In this document: positions 1 to 8,990 of the stretch, one piece after another
How the letters are laid out: every line of letters begins with the position of its first letter
Position numbering within the stretch: the first letter of the stretch is position 1
Assembly: GCF_001191005.1 (NCBI RefSeq)
Contig: NZ_CP012201.1
Coordinates: 5,704,001-5,768,000 of the forward strand
From: Massilia sp. NR 4-1
Lineage (GTDB): Bacteria; Pseudomonadota; Gammaproteobacteria; Burkholderiales; Burkholderiaceae_D
Length of the DNA stretch: 64,000 bases
Direction: 5' to 3'
Position numbers and translations under genes: made by a program
Notes under the pieces: generated by a model
Seen by the model: the letters and a program-made list of their open reading frames with translations, nothing else
Databases searched by the model: none
What the model was told of the DNA's origin: nothing

Positions 1-332
1 CCCAGTTGCGCCAACTGGGGCGGCAGCGTAATCGGCGCGTTGCCTTGCGCCGCAGTCATCCCTTGCAGGCCTTCATACGCTTGTGCCAACGCCAAGGCGG
101 TATCGTTCAGCGCACTTAGATCGAGGGTGCTGCTTGCGCCGGCACCCTGTTGCAGCTCGCTTAAACGCTTCTGCGACAGCGCCACCAGCGACAGGTAGTG
201 CCCGAGCGGCGACAGCTCGGTACTGGCGGCGGCTGGCGTGGGGAGGGCGGCGGCATTGGCCGCCTGCACGGGGTTGATATCGGGGGCGCGGTACACGGCG
301 CCTGGCTCGGCAACTGGGGGAACGGAAAGCAT
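1..332 (-). CDS. Unknown protein, N-terminal part only
   Basis: An open frame on the minus strand runs off the left edge with no stop, giving about 110 residues of the N-terminus. The start at 332 is preceded by a weak AGGTG. A second in-frame ATG lies upstream at 365 but has no ribosome-binding site close by. The protein starts MLSVPPVAEPGAVYRAPDIN and is rich in Ala, Pro and Leu. A low-complexity stretch comes first, then a helical segment around YLSLVALSQKRLSELQ. I see no signal peptide, membrane segment or catalytic motif, and I do not recognise the family. The even codon use and long stop-free frame favour a real gene. Confidence 0.5.
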   Translation of the reverse strand, partial: MLSVPPVAEPGAVYRAPDINPVQAANAAALPTPAAASTELSPLGHYLSLVALSQKRLSELQQGAGASSTLDLSALNDTALALAQAYEGLQGMTAAQGNAPITLPPQLAQL

Positions 333-510
333 GGACGCACCTGCGTGGGCAAGAAAGACCAGCATGCCAGATTTGGCATCCGCCTTATGTGGGCTGCCTA
401 ACAGATGGCGGCGATCCGCGTGTTTGGTTAGCTGCCGCACGGTAGGCGCGGCAGCACTGGCATATCGTTGATCCCGGCTATTCCAATGACCATCACGTGA
501 GGACTCCACC

Positions 511-882
511 ATGGACAACAATATCGAGAAGCAAATCGAGAAGCAGGCTGCCAATATCGCCAATGCGAGCAACAACACGCGCAATGAACTGCATAGCGTC
601 ATCGACAAGGTCGCCGACAAGGTGCCGGCCGCCACCGACCGTCTCAGCACCGGCGCCCACAATAGCGTGGACAAGGTGGCCGACAAGGTGAACTCCCTGT
701 CCGAAAGGCTGAGCAGCAAAGGCGAGCAGTTGAGCGCAAGCTATAAGCGCCTGGCCGATTCGAGCCACCGCATGGCCGAAACGGGCCGCGGCTATGTGCG
801 CAAAAGCCCGGCCATATCGGTGCTGGTGGCCATGGCGGCCGGCTATGCCGTGTCGAAGCTGATCGGTTCGCGCAAGCATTGA
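511..882 (+). CDS. DUF883/ElaB-YqjD-like membrane-anchored protein
   Basis: This 123-residue protein has a long, charged, amphipathic helical N-terminal region (about 1-95, with repeated DKVADKV) and one C-terminal hydrophobic helix with small residues (SVLVAMAAGYAVSKLIG), ending in a basic tail. The layout fits the DUF883 family, in which E. coli ElaB and YqjD sit in the inner membrane by a C-terminal helix and bind ribosomes in stationary phase. A GAGGA sequence lies just upstream of the ATG. The gene stands alone, with about 130 bp to the next gene. The family is assigned from architecture; ribosome binding here is inference. Confidence 0.75.
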   Translation: MDNNIEKQIEKQAANIANASNNTRNELHSVIDKVADKVPAATDRLSTGAHNSVDKVADKVNSLSERLSSKGEQLSASYKRLADSSHRMAETGRGYVRKSPAISVLVAMAAGYAVSKLIGSRKH

Positions 883-1014
883 AGACGGCCGCTGGCCGCG
901 ATCATGTCGTTTTTCGGGACGGTTCGCCTCAGCGGGGCGGCTGTCCCTTCCCCCATGGCGGGCCGGGATGGTGCTATGCTCTGGACTGATGAGTCATAAG
1001 CCCAAAGCGCCTGC

Positions 1015-2691
1015 ATGGATGTCTATGCCCCTCAAACGTGGTTGCCGCATGAACGGCCGATGCTGCCGGGTTCCCCGTCCACGCCCCATCATTCGGCGGC
1101 GCGGCGTTTAGCGTATCTGCTGGTCGGCTTCATCGTCGCGCTGACGGGCGGCTTGGGCAACGCGCTGGTGGCCGTCAACTTGCCTTATCTGCAAGGCGCG
1201 CTAGGCGTCTACCCCTTCGAGATCCAGTGGCTGCCGGCCGTCTATGTGATGGCGAATGTGTCCATGAATCTGCTGCTGGTGAAGTTCCGCCAGCAGTATG
1301 GCCTGCGCCTGTTCACCGAATTATTCCTGCTGCTGTACGTGGTCGCCACGCTGGCCCACCTGTTCGTGCACGGCCTGGCCTCGGCGATCGCGGTGCGCGC
1401 GGCGCACGGCATGTCCGGCGCGGCGCTGACGGTGCTGGGCTTGTACTACGTGCTGCAAGCCTTCCCCAAGGAGCACCGGCTGAAGGGCGTGGTGATCGGC
1501 GTCGGCTTTGCGCAACTGGCCTTGCCGCTGGCACGCCTGTTTTCCACCGACCTGCTGGAGATCGGCGAATGGCGCGGTCTCTACTTCTTCGAGCTGGGCA
1601 TGGCCCTGCTGTCCCTGGGCTGCGTGCTTTTGCTGAAATTGCCGCCGGGCGATCGCGTCAAGGCTTTCGAGAAGCTGGATTTCCTGACCTTCGCGCTGTT
1701 TGCGCCGGGCGTGGCCCTGCTGTGCGCCGTGCTCGCGCTGGGCCGCACGGTATGGTGGCTGGAAGCGCCCTGGCTGGGGTATTGCCTGGCCGCGTCCATC
1801 GTGCTGGTGAGCGGCGCCCTGCTGGTCGAGCACAATCGCGCGCGGCCGCTGCTGAATACGCGCTGGCTGGCGACGTCCACCATTGCGCGGCTGGCGCTGG
1901 CCGTGGTGCTGATCCGCATCGTGCAGTCCGAAGCCAGCGGCACGGTGGGCTTCCTGCAGGCGCTGGGCTTGAACAACGATCAGATGCAGGTGCTGTGGCT
2001 GGTGACGCTGGCGGCCAGCGTGCTGGGTATGCTGTGCAGCGCGCTGACGATCACGCCGGCGCGCATTCCCGCGTCGATGGTGGTGGCGCTGGCGATGATG
2101 GCGGTGGGCGCGCTGATGGACGCCCATACCAGCAATCTGACGCGGCCGGCGCAAATGTATGTCAGCCAGTTCCTGCTGGCCTTCAGCGGCGTCTTCATAC
2201 TGGGGCCGGTCTTCATCTCCGGCTTCGGCGCGGTGATTGCCGAGCCGCGCAACCTGATCAGTTTTTCGCTGATGTTTTCCATGACCCAGAATCTGGGCGG
2301 CTTGCTTGGATCGGCCATGGTCGGCACTTTCCAGGTGCTGCGCGAGAAATTCCATTCGAGCCAGCTGGTCGAGCATCTGACCCTGCTCGACCCGCAGGTG
2401 GCGGCGCGCATCCAGTCCGGCAGCGCTGCGCTGGGCGGCGCATTGGCCGATCCCGGCCTGCGCGGCGCGCAAGGCGTGGCGACGCTGGGCGCGGCCGCCA
2501 CGCGCGAGGCGAATATCCTGGCATATAACGACGTGTTCCTGATGATCGCGCTGGTGGCCATCGGCACCATCGCCTGGATGCTGCTGCACCACTTCTGGAA
2601 TCTTTTCACCGCAAGCAAGGCCCGCCCCATGGCGCAGAATGCGCAGGCCGGCATGGCCCAAGTCTCACTCAATAACTCGGGATCGCAATGA
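1015..2691 (+). CDS. MFS drug efflux pump (DHA2/EmrB-like)
   Basis: The 558-residue protein has many hydrophobic helices from about residue 33 to 535, consistent with the 14-TM DHA2 branch of the major facilitator superfamily (proton-drug antiporters such as EmrB). The first helix region contains GGLGNALVAVNLPYLQGALG, which matches the start of EmrB-like pumps, and it is followed by the helix-2 element EIQWLPAVYVMANV. The stop overlaps the start of the HlyD adaptor gene (ATGA, 2688-2691), and an outer-membrane factor follows. The three genes should therefore form one inner-membrane/adaptor/outer-membrane exporter. No regulator lies next to it. The substrate cannot be read from sequence. A start a few codons downstream (Met at 1060) is possible. 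Confidence 0.85.
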   Translation: MDVYAPQTWLPHERPMLPGSPSTPHHSAARRLAYLLVGFIVALTGGLGNALVAVNLPYLQGALGVYPFEIQWLPAVYVMANVSMNLLLVKFRQQYGLRLFTELFLLLYVVATLAHLFVHGLASAIAVRAAHGMSGAALTVLGLYYVLQAFPKEHRLKGVVIGVGFAQLALPLARLFSTDLLEIGEWRGLYFFELGMALLSLGCVLLLKLPPGDRVKAFEKLDFLTFALFAPGVALLCAVLALGRTVWWLEAPWLGYCLAASIVLVSGALLVEHNRARPLLNTRWLATSTIARLALAVVLIRIVQSEASGTVGFLQALGLNNDQMQVLWLVTLAASVLGMLCSALTITPARIPASMVVALAMMAVGALMDAHTSNLTRPAQMYVSQFLLAFSGVFILGPVFISGFGAVIAEPRNLISFSLMFSMTQNLGGLLGSAMVGTFQVLREKFHSSQLVEHLTLLDPQVAARIQSGSAALGGALADPGLRGAQGVATLGAAATREANILAYNDVFLMIALVAIGTIAWMLLHHFWNLFTASKARPMAQNAQAGMAQVSLNNSGSQ

Positions 2692-3875
2692 GTACACCGA
2701 CCACACCGGCTACGCCAGAGAACAAGGACAGCACCGTATCCGTGCCCGCAGCGGCCCCCATGCCTGAGCAGCCGGATCGCCGCCATCAGTGGTATTCGGC
2801 GGCGGGCTTTGGACTGGTGGCACTGATCGGCGTGCTGGTGGTGCTGTATGCGTGGCGGCTGCCGCCGTTCACCAGCCCTGTCGTCTCCACCGAGAATGCG
2901 CTGGTGCGCGGCCAGGTCACGCTGATCGGCACCCAACTGCCGGGTTATGTGGTGGAGGTGAGGGTGCAGGACTTCCAGCATGTGAAGGTAGGCGATCTGC
3001 TGGCGCGCATCGATTCACGCATTTACGAGCAGCGCTTCGAACAGGCGCAGGCGCAATTGGCGGCGCAGCAGGCGGCGCTGGCGAACTGGGAACAGTCGCA
3101 CCGCAGCGCCCAGGCCAGCATCGCGCTGAACCAGGCGGCGCTGGCGAATGCCGAAGCGCAGGCGGCGCGTTCGAAAGCCGACCTGGGACGCGTGGACCAG
3201 CTGGTGGCCGACGGTTCGCTCTCGGTGCGCGAGCAGGATTCGCAGAAGGCGGCACGGGCGCAGACTGTGGCCGCCGTGTCGCAGGCGCGCGCCAGCCTGG
3301 AAATCTCGAAACAGCAGGCGCAGTCCGTGACGGTGAACAAGGCTGCGCTGGAAGCGGCCGTCGCCAATGCGCAGGCGGCGCTGAAGGCGGCCAGGGTGGA
3401 TCTGGACAATACCCGCATCACCGCGCCGGCCGACGGGCAGCTGGGGCAGGTCACGGTGCGCCAGGGCGCTTACGTGAATGCGGGTACGCAGCTGATGGGC
3501 CTCGTGCCGCAGCATATGTGGGTGATCGCCAATCTCAAGGAAACCCAGATGGGCAATGTGCAGGTGGGGCAGGGCGCCACCTTCAAGGTTGATGCGCTCG
3601 ATGGCGCCACCTTGACCGGACAGGTCGAGCGCATTTCGCCCGCCACCGGCTCGGAATTCAGCGTGCTGCCGGCCGATAACGCCACCGGCAACTATGTGAA
3701 GATCGCGCAGCGCATTCCAGTGCGCATCCGCATCGACCCGGGGCAGAAGCTGGCGGCACGCCTGCGGCCAGGGATGTCGGTCATCGTCAGCATTGACACT
3801 TCGGCGGTGTTGAATGATGTGGAGAGCAATCCGCCGCCGGCCTCGCGTAGCAAGGCGCAGGGGGCGCGGCCATGA
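2688..3875 (+). CDS. HlyD/EmrA-family periplasmic adaptor
   Basis: This 395-residue membrane-fusion protein has a short cytosolic N-terminus, one TM helix at about 39-58 (GFGLVALIGVLVVLYAW), a biotinyl-lipoyl half (VEVRVQDFQHVKVGDLLARID), a long Ala/Gln-rich coiled-coil hairpin (about 110-230), the second lipoyl half (ITAPADGQLGQVTVRQGAYV) and beta-barrel and membrane-proximal domains. It links the MFS pump to the outer-membrane factor. It overlaps both neighbours by 4 bp (ATGA), so translation is probably coupled. Confidence 0.9.
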   Translation: MSTPTTPATPENKDSTVSVPAAAPMPEQPDRRHQWYSAAGFGLVALIGVLVVLYAWRLPPFTSPVVSTENALVRGQVTLIGTQLPGYVVEVRVQDFQHVKVGDLLARIDSRIYEQRFEQAQAQLAAQQAALANWEQSHRSAQASIALNQAALANAEAQAARSKADLGRVDQLVADGSLSVREQDSQKAARAQTVAAVSQARASLEISKQQAQSVTVNKAALEAAVANAQAALKAARVDLDNTRITAPADGQLGQVTVRQGAYVNAGTQLMGLVPQHMWVIANLKETQMGNVQVGQGATFKVDALDGATLTGQVERISPATGSEFSVLPADNATGNYVKIAQRIPVRIRIDPGQKLAARLRPGMSVIVSIDTSAVLNDVESNPPPASRSKAQGARP

Positions 3876-5383
3876 GCCAGGCGCGGGATGGCTTCTGTCG
3901 GGCCGGAGCGCAAACGCCAGGCTTGCGCGCGGCGGCTGACGCCGAAGCGGGAAAAGCGCGGGCTGCGGCAAGACACGCGGCTGGGCGTGCCACAGCCTCC
4001 ATTTCCGCTTGTGCTGTGCTTCTGCTGCTGAGTGCTTGCGCGGCGAAGGTGGGCGTGCCGCCCGTATCGACGCTGGAAATGCCGGCGCAATGGCGCATGA
4101 GCATCGGCCCCACAAGCCAGGGACAGGCAGTGGAGCGCCAGTGGTGGCAGGCGTTTGACGATGCCGCGCTGACGGCTCTGGTAGCGCAGGCGCTGGAACG
4201 CAACGGCGATCTGCGCATCGCCCAGGCGCGTGTGGCCGACTACCGCGCCCGCCTGGCCGCTGCCGGAGCGGCGCAGCAGCCCACGCTGAGCGCCAGCGCC
4301 GGGCCGGGACGGGCGCGCGCGCTGGCACCGAATGGCTTGCCGCGCGTGGGCAATGTGTTTCAGGCCGAGGTGCAGGCGGCGTATGAGATCGATGTGTGGG
4401 GCCGTCTTTCCAGCCTGACGCAGGCCGCTGCCGCATCTTATCGCGCCGAACAGGCCAGCGCCGATGCCGCCGCGCTGTCGATTGCCGCCATCGCAGCCAG
4501 CGGCTACCTGAATCTGCGCGGCCTGGATGCCCAGCTGGAACTGGCCGAGGCCACGCTCAAGCTGCGCGCAACCTCGCGCGATCTGGCGCAGCGCCAGTTC
4601 GAGGTCGGCTACAGCTCGCGTCTGGAATGGCTGCAGGCGCAGGCCGAATACCAGGCCGCGGCCGAACAGATACCGCAATTGCAGCGCCAGATCTTCGAAC
4701 AGGAGAATGCGCTGTCCCTGCTGGCGGGCGGCAATCCGGGGCCGGTCCGGCGCGGCAAGCCGCTGGCCGAGCTGGCGCCGCCGCCCGTGCCGGCCGGCCT
4801 GCCATCGGAACTGTTGCGGCGCCGCCCCGATATCGCGCGCGCCGAGCAGAATGTGGTGGCCGCCAACGCCGCGCTGGCCGCCACGCGCGACCAGCTGCTG
4901 CCGTCTTTCCGCCTGACGGCGGCGGGCGGCATCCAGTCCAGCGATTTCAGCGACTTCCTGCATTCGCCCATCAAGCTGTGGCGCTTGGCCGCCGGCGTGG
5001 GCGCGCCGCTGTTCGATGGCGGCCGGGTGCAGGCCCAGACCGATTCGGCCGCCGCCCAGCGCGACCAGGCCATCTACGCTTACGAAAACACGGTGCGCAC
5101 CGCGCTGGCGGAAACCGAGAATGGCATCGACGCCATCGTCCGCCTGCGCGAGCAGGCGGTGCAGAATGACGCGCGGCGTGAAACGGCGGCCGAAACCCTG
5201 CGCATCGCGCGCAACCGCTACCGCAATGGCTATGCTTCGTATCTGGAGGAGCTGGATGCGCAGCGCACCCTGTACAGCGCCGATGTGCTGCGCCTGCAAT
5301 TGAGAACGCGGCTCCTGGCCGCGTCGGTGGACTTGTACCGGGCCATGGGGGGCGGCTGGAGCGCCGCCCCGGTTCAGCCCTGA
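3872..5383 (+). CDS. NodT-family outer-membrane efflux lipoprotein (EmrAB-type set)
   Basis: The 503-residue TolC-like protein has two repeated outer-membrane efflux modules, with typical motifs WWQAFDDAALTALVAQALERN and SELLRRRPDIARAEQNVVAAN. It has a lipobox (LLLLSAC) and should be a lipidated trimeric outer-membrane channel. The start overlaps the adaptor gene by 4 bp. Unusually, about 45 mostly polar residues precede the hydrophobic part of the signal peptide, and I see no better in-frame start between them and the lipobox. Either the n-region is very long or the annotated start is not used. It is the last gene of the efflux operon and ends 4 bp from the convergent GyrI-like gene. Confidence 0.88.
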   Translation: MSQARDGFCRAGAQTPGLRAAADAEAGKARAAARHAAGRATASISACAVLLLLSACAAKVGVPPVSTLEMPAQWRMSIGPTSQGQAVERQWWQAFDDAALTALVAQALERNGDLRIAQARVADYRARLAAAGAAQQPTLSASAGPGRARALAPNGLPRVGNVFQAEVQAAYEIDVWGRLSSLTQAAAASYRAEQASADAAALSIAAIAASGYLNLRGLDAQLELAEATLKLRATSRDLAQRQFEVGYSSRLEWLQAQAEYQAAAEQIPQLQRQIFEQENALSLLAGGNPGPVRRGKPLAELAPPPVPAGLPSELLRRRPDIARAEQNVVAANAALAATRDQLLPSFRLTAAGGIQSSDFSDFLHSPIKLWRLAAGVGAPLFDGGRVQAQTDSAAAQRDQAIYAYENTVRTALAETENGIDAIVRLREQAVQNDARRETAAETLRIARNRYRNGYASYLEELDAQRTLYSADVLRLQLRTRLLAASVDLYRAMGGGWSAAPVQP

Positions 5384-5387
5384 GGGA

Positions 5388-5849
5388 TCAATTCACTGGC
5401 GCGAACAGATCGCACTCGAACACGCCGCCTTCCTCCTCGACGTATTCGGCATCGTAGCGCTCGAAGCAGGCTGCAGGGCGCGGCTCCAGGCCCATGGCCG
5501 GCAGCACCTTGGCGTAGAACTCCTGCCACACTTTGACGATGTCCTGCGGCTGGCCGCGGAAGCGGGCCACGGCATAGCGGCCACCCGGCAAGGTGGTGAC
5601 GCTGGCCGGCGCCGGCGCCACATAGTCGGCCGCCACTTCCACGCAGGCGTCGTAGCGGCACTGCTCGGGCGGGGTGCTGTGCGGATCGTCCAGGCCAATG
5701 CCATAGGTGACACGCTTGCCCAGGCCATGCTGCTCGCGCCACGGGTTGAATACCTTGTCCCAGAAGTCGGCGATGGCCGGGCCGAATGGGCCGGTATAGC
5801 GCTGGTAAGCCACCGTGGTGGGCGGGAAGTCGACAATTTTCACATCCAC
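5388..5849 (-). CDS. GyrI-like small-molecule-binding protein
   Basis: The 153-residue protein matches the GyrI-like/AraC effector-binding fold found in SbmC/GyrI and in the C-terminal half of drug-responsive regulators such as Rob and BmrR. It starts with DVKIVDFPPTTVAYQRYTGP and has LPGGRYAVARFRGQPQDI before the C-terminal helix (VWQEFYAKVLPAMGLEPRP), then the terminal strand with acidic FECDLFAPVN. There is no DNA-binding domain. It is the last gene of the RND efflux operon, 12 bp after the pump gene. A ligand-binding accessory role in drug resistance is inferred from context. Confidence 0.8.
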   Translation of the reverse strand: MDVKIVDFPPTTVAYQRYTGPFGPAIADFWDKVFNPWREQHGLGKRVTYGIGLDDPHSTPPEQCRYDACVEVAADYVAPAPASVTTLPGGRYAVARFRGQPQDIVKVWQEFYAKVLPAMGLEPRPAACFERYDAEYVEEEGGVFECDLFAPVN

Positions 5850-5861
5850 TTACTATCTCCT

Positions 5862-8800
5862 TTATTTGGAAGGTGAGACCTGATGCACAGGCGGGGTTTC
5901 GTGTTTATGGCGGCGCAGCTTGCGCATGATGCGTCCCAGCAGATGTTCGGCATCGTCGATATAGGTGAACACCGCCGGCACCACCAGAAGGCTGAGCAGG
6001 GTCGAGGTAATCAGGCCGCCGATCACCGTGATCGCCATCGGCGAACGGAAGCTCGGGTCGGCGCCCCAGCCCAGGGCCAGCGGCATCATGCCCGCGCCCA
6101 TGGCGATGGTGGTCATCAGGATCGGGCGGCTACGCTTGTGGCAGGCGTCGACCAGGGCTTCGAAGCGGCCCATCCCGGCCTGGCGCGCCAGGATCGCGTA
6201 GTCCACCAGCAGGATCGAGTTCTTGGTCACGATCCCCATCAGCATGATCAGGCCGATCATGGACGGCATCGACAGTGCGCTGCGCGTGATCAGCAGGGCC
6301 ACGAAGGCGCCGCCGATCGACAGCGGCAGCGCCGCCAGAATCGTCACCGGCTGCATGAAGTCCTTGAACAGCAGCACCAGCACGCCGTAGATGCACAGCA
6401 CGCCGATCAGCATGGCCAGGCCAAAGCTGGCGAACAGCGCCGCCATCTCCTGGGCGTCGCCCAGTTCCGCAATCTTCACCGACGGCGGCAGGTTCTTCAT
6501 CGATGGCAGGGCGCGCGCCTCCTCGTTCAGCTCACCGAGCGAACGGCTGCCCAGTTCCACGTCCAGCGTCACGTTGCGGCTGCGGTTCAGGCGGTCGATC
6601 TGGGCCGGGCCGCTTTCCATCGTGATGCTGGCCAGGTTGGCCAGCATCACCGGACCGTTCTTGCCCGGCACGGTCAGGCGGCCGATGGCGTCCAGGTCGG
6701 CGCGCACGGCGTCCGGCAGCTTGACGCGGATCGGCACCTGGCGTTCCGGCAGGTTCATCTTGGTCAGGTCGAAGTCGTAGTCGCCGGCCGTGGCCACGCG
6801 CACCGTTTCGCCGATGGCGGCGGCGGTCACGCCCAGGTCGGCGGCTTTGGCGAAGTCGGGACGCACGATGATTTCGGGACGCACCAGCGAGGCGCTGGAG
6901 GTCACGTTGCCGATGCCTTTCAAGGTGCGCAGCTCGCGCTCCACCTTCTGCGCCGCCGCCGTCAGGGCCAGCGGATCTTCGCTGCGCAGCACCAGCTGCA
7001 TCTTCACGCCGGTATCGGGCGGGCCGACGTTGAAGCGCGCGCCGGGGATATGGGCCAGCTGCTCGCGCAGGCCATTATCGATATCCGGCATCGATTCCTT
7101 GCGGTCGTTGCGGTGCGTGGTGGTGATGGTCAGCACGGCGCGGCGCGCCTCGGCCGCGGCGCCGGGGGCGAAGGCGTCGCCGCTGGAACCGCCGCCGATG
7201 GAGCTGAACACCTCGGTCACGCCCTTGACGCGCATGGCGGCCAGGCGCGCCTGTTCGGCCACCGCCTTGGTCTCTTCCAGCGTGGAGCCGGGCGGCAGTT
7301 CCAGGTTGATCTGGGTCTGGGCGCGGTCGGCCGCCGGCACAAAGCCGGTCGGCAGCAGGCCCACCAGCATGATGGAACCGACGAAGAAGGCCAGCGAGGC
7401 GAGCGCCGTGATGTGGCGGTGGGTCAGGCACCAGCGCATGGTCTTCATATAGCGCTGCATCAGCCAGCCATCGCCCTGGTGCGCCTTGGGCTTGGCCGGT
7501 TTCAGCATATAGGCTGCCATCATCGGCGTCAGCAGACGCGCCACCACCAGCGATGCCAGCACCGCCAGCACGGCGGTCCAGCCGAACTGCTTGAAGAACA
7601 GGCCGGGCACGCCGCCCATGAAGGCGGTCGGCAGGAACACGGCCACCAGGGCGAAGGTGGTGGCGATCACCGCCATGCCGATTTCGTCGGCCGCTTCCAT
7701 CGCGGCCTGCATCGGCGATTTACCCATATGCAGGTGGCGCTCGATGTTCTCGATCTCCACGATGGCGTCGTCCACCAGCACGCCCACCACCAGGGCCAGC
7801 GAAAGCAGGGTCACGGTGTTGAGGGTGTAGCCGAACCAATAGATGCCGAGGAAGGCCGGCAGCACCGACAGGGGCAGGGCGGCCGTCGCCACCAGCGTGG
7901 CGCGCCAGTCGCGCAGGAACCACCATACCACCAGCACCGCCAGCAGCGCGCCTTCGTACAGCAGCTCCATCGAGCCGTCGAAGTTTTCCTCCACCGGCTG
8001 GGCGTTGTCGATCGACTGCTTGATCTCGATATTCGGATTGGCCTTCTGCAGTTCCTCCACGGCGGCGCGCGCATCGCGCGCCACATCGGTTTCGCTGGCG
8101 CCCTTGGTGCGGAAGATTTCGAAGCCGACCACCGGCTTGCCGTCCTGGGTGGCGACGGCGCGCGATTCGGCCACGGTATCGCTCACGGTGGCCACCTGGT
8201 CGAGGCGCACATGGCGGCCATCGCCCAGCGGGATATCCATGCGCGCCAGGTCGGCCGCCGTCTGCACGGTGGCGATGGTGCGCACCGACTGCTCGGCGCC
8301 GCTGACGTCGCCGCGTCCGCCCGGTGCTTCCTTCTGCACCTGGCGCAACTGGCGCGACACATCGAGTGCCGAAACGCGCAGCGCGGCCATGCGCTCGTCA
8401 TCCAGTTCGACGCGGATTTCGCGGCTGGCGCCGCCCACGCGCTTGACCGCGCCCACGCCATGCACCGAGAGCAGGCGCTTGGCGACGGCGTTGTCGACGA
8501 ACCAGCTCAGTTCCTGGTCGTCCATGCGGGTGCCGCTGTCCTTCTTGTTGGTGACGACGAAGGTCAGCACCACACGGCCGGCGGTGGAGACCTTGCTCAC
8601 CACCGGGTCGCGCAGCTCGGCCGGCATATCGGCTTTCACGCGCGCCACGGCGTCGCGCACATCGTTCACCGCGTCGGAGATATTCTTCTCCAGGATGAAT
8701 TCGACGGTGATGGTGGCGGTGCCGTCCAGCACCTTGGTGTAGATATTCTTGATCCCCTGCAGGGTCGCCACCGAATCCTCGATCTTGCGCGCCACTTCGG

Positions 8801-8981
8801 TTTCCAGCTGGGCCGGGGCGGCGCCCGGCAGCGAAGCGCTGACGGTCACGATGGGCAGTTCGATATCGGGGAAGTCCTGCACCGGATTGGCCTTGTATGC
8901 CAGCAGACCGGCCAGGGTCAGCAGCACAAACAGCATGATGGCCGGGATCGGATTCTTGATCGATAAGGCGGAAAAGTTCAC
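5862..8981 (-). CDS. RND multidrug efflux pump permease (HAE1 family)
   Basis: The 1039-residue protein has the full RND layout: TM1 at the N-terminus (NPIPAIMLFVLLTLAGLLAY), a large periplasmic porter loop, TM2-6, the amphipathic linker, TM7, a second periplasmic loop and TM8-12. The proton-relay aspartates of TM4 are present (LALVVGVLVDDAIVEIENIE). The start PVQDFPDIELPIVTVSASLPGAA is typical of hydrophobic and amphiphilic efflux pumps. The gene follows its adaptor by 9 bp. It should trimerise in the inner membrane and export drugs with the adaptor and outer-membrane factor of the same operon. Confidence 0.95.
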   Translation of the reverse strand: MNFSALSIKNPIPAIMLFVLLTLAGLLAYKANPVQDFPDIELPIVTVSASLPGAAPAQLETEVARKIEDSVATLQGIKNIYTKVLDGTATITVEFILEKNISDAVNDVRDAVARVKADMPAELRDPVVSKVSTAGRVVLTFVVTNKKDSGTRMDDQELSWFVDNAVAKRLLSVHGVGAVKRVGGASREIRVELDDERMAALRVSALDVSRQLRQVQKEAPGGRGDVSGAEQSVRTIATVQTAADLARMDIPLGDGRHVRLDQVATVSDTVAESRAVATQDGKPVVGFEIFRTKGASETDVARDARAAVEELQKANPNIEIKQSIDNAQPVEENFDGSMELLYEGALLAVLVVWWFLRDWRATLVATAALPLSVLPAFLGIYWFGYTLNTVTLLSLALVVGVLVDDAIVEIENIERHLHMGKSPMQAAMEAADEIGMAVIATTFALVAVFLPTAFMGGVPGLFFKQFGWTAVLAVLASLVVARLLTPMMAAYMLKPAKPKAHQGDGWLMQRYMKTMRWCLTHRHITALASLAFFVGSIMLVGLLPTGFVPAADRAQTQINLELPPGSTLEETKAVAEQARLAAMRVKGVTEVFSSIGGGSSGDAFAPGAAAEARRAVLTITTTHRNDRKESMPDIDNGLREQLAHIPGARFNVGPPDTGVKMQLVLRSEDPLALTAAAQKVERELRTLKGIGNVTSSASLVRPEIIVRPDFAKAADLGVTAAAIGETVRVATAGDYDFDLTKMNLPERQVPIRVKLPDAVRADLDAIGRLTVPGKNGPVMLANLASITMESGPAQIDRLNRSRNVTLDVELGSRSLGELNEEARALPSMKNLPPSVKIAELGDAQEMAALFASFGLAMLIGVLCIYGVLVLLFKDFMQPVTILAALPLSIGGAFVALLITRSALSMPSMIGLIMLMGIVTKNSILLVDYAILARQAGMGRFEALVDACHKRSRPILMTTIAMGAGMMPLALGWGADPSFRSPMAITVIGGLITSTLLSLLVVPAVFTYIDDAEHLLGRIMRKLRRHKHETPPVHQVSPSK

Positions 8982-8990
8982 GGACGCTCC

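Noticed and set aside
883..1014. GGCC-GCT-GGCC element as terminator of the DUF883 gene
   Set aside because: The stem is only about 5 bp and the T-run lies about 10 bp away, so I do not call it.
5883..8966. A stop-free frame of about 1027 codons antisense to the RND pump gene
   Set aside because: It encodes a His/Arg/Gln-rich low-complexity protein with no domain, which is typical of the shadow frame of a GC-rich gene. The sense strand is a full RND pump.
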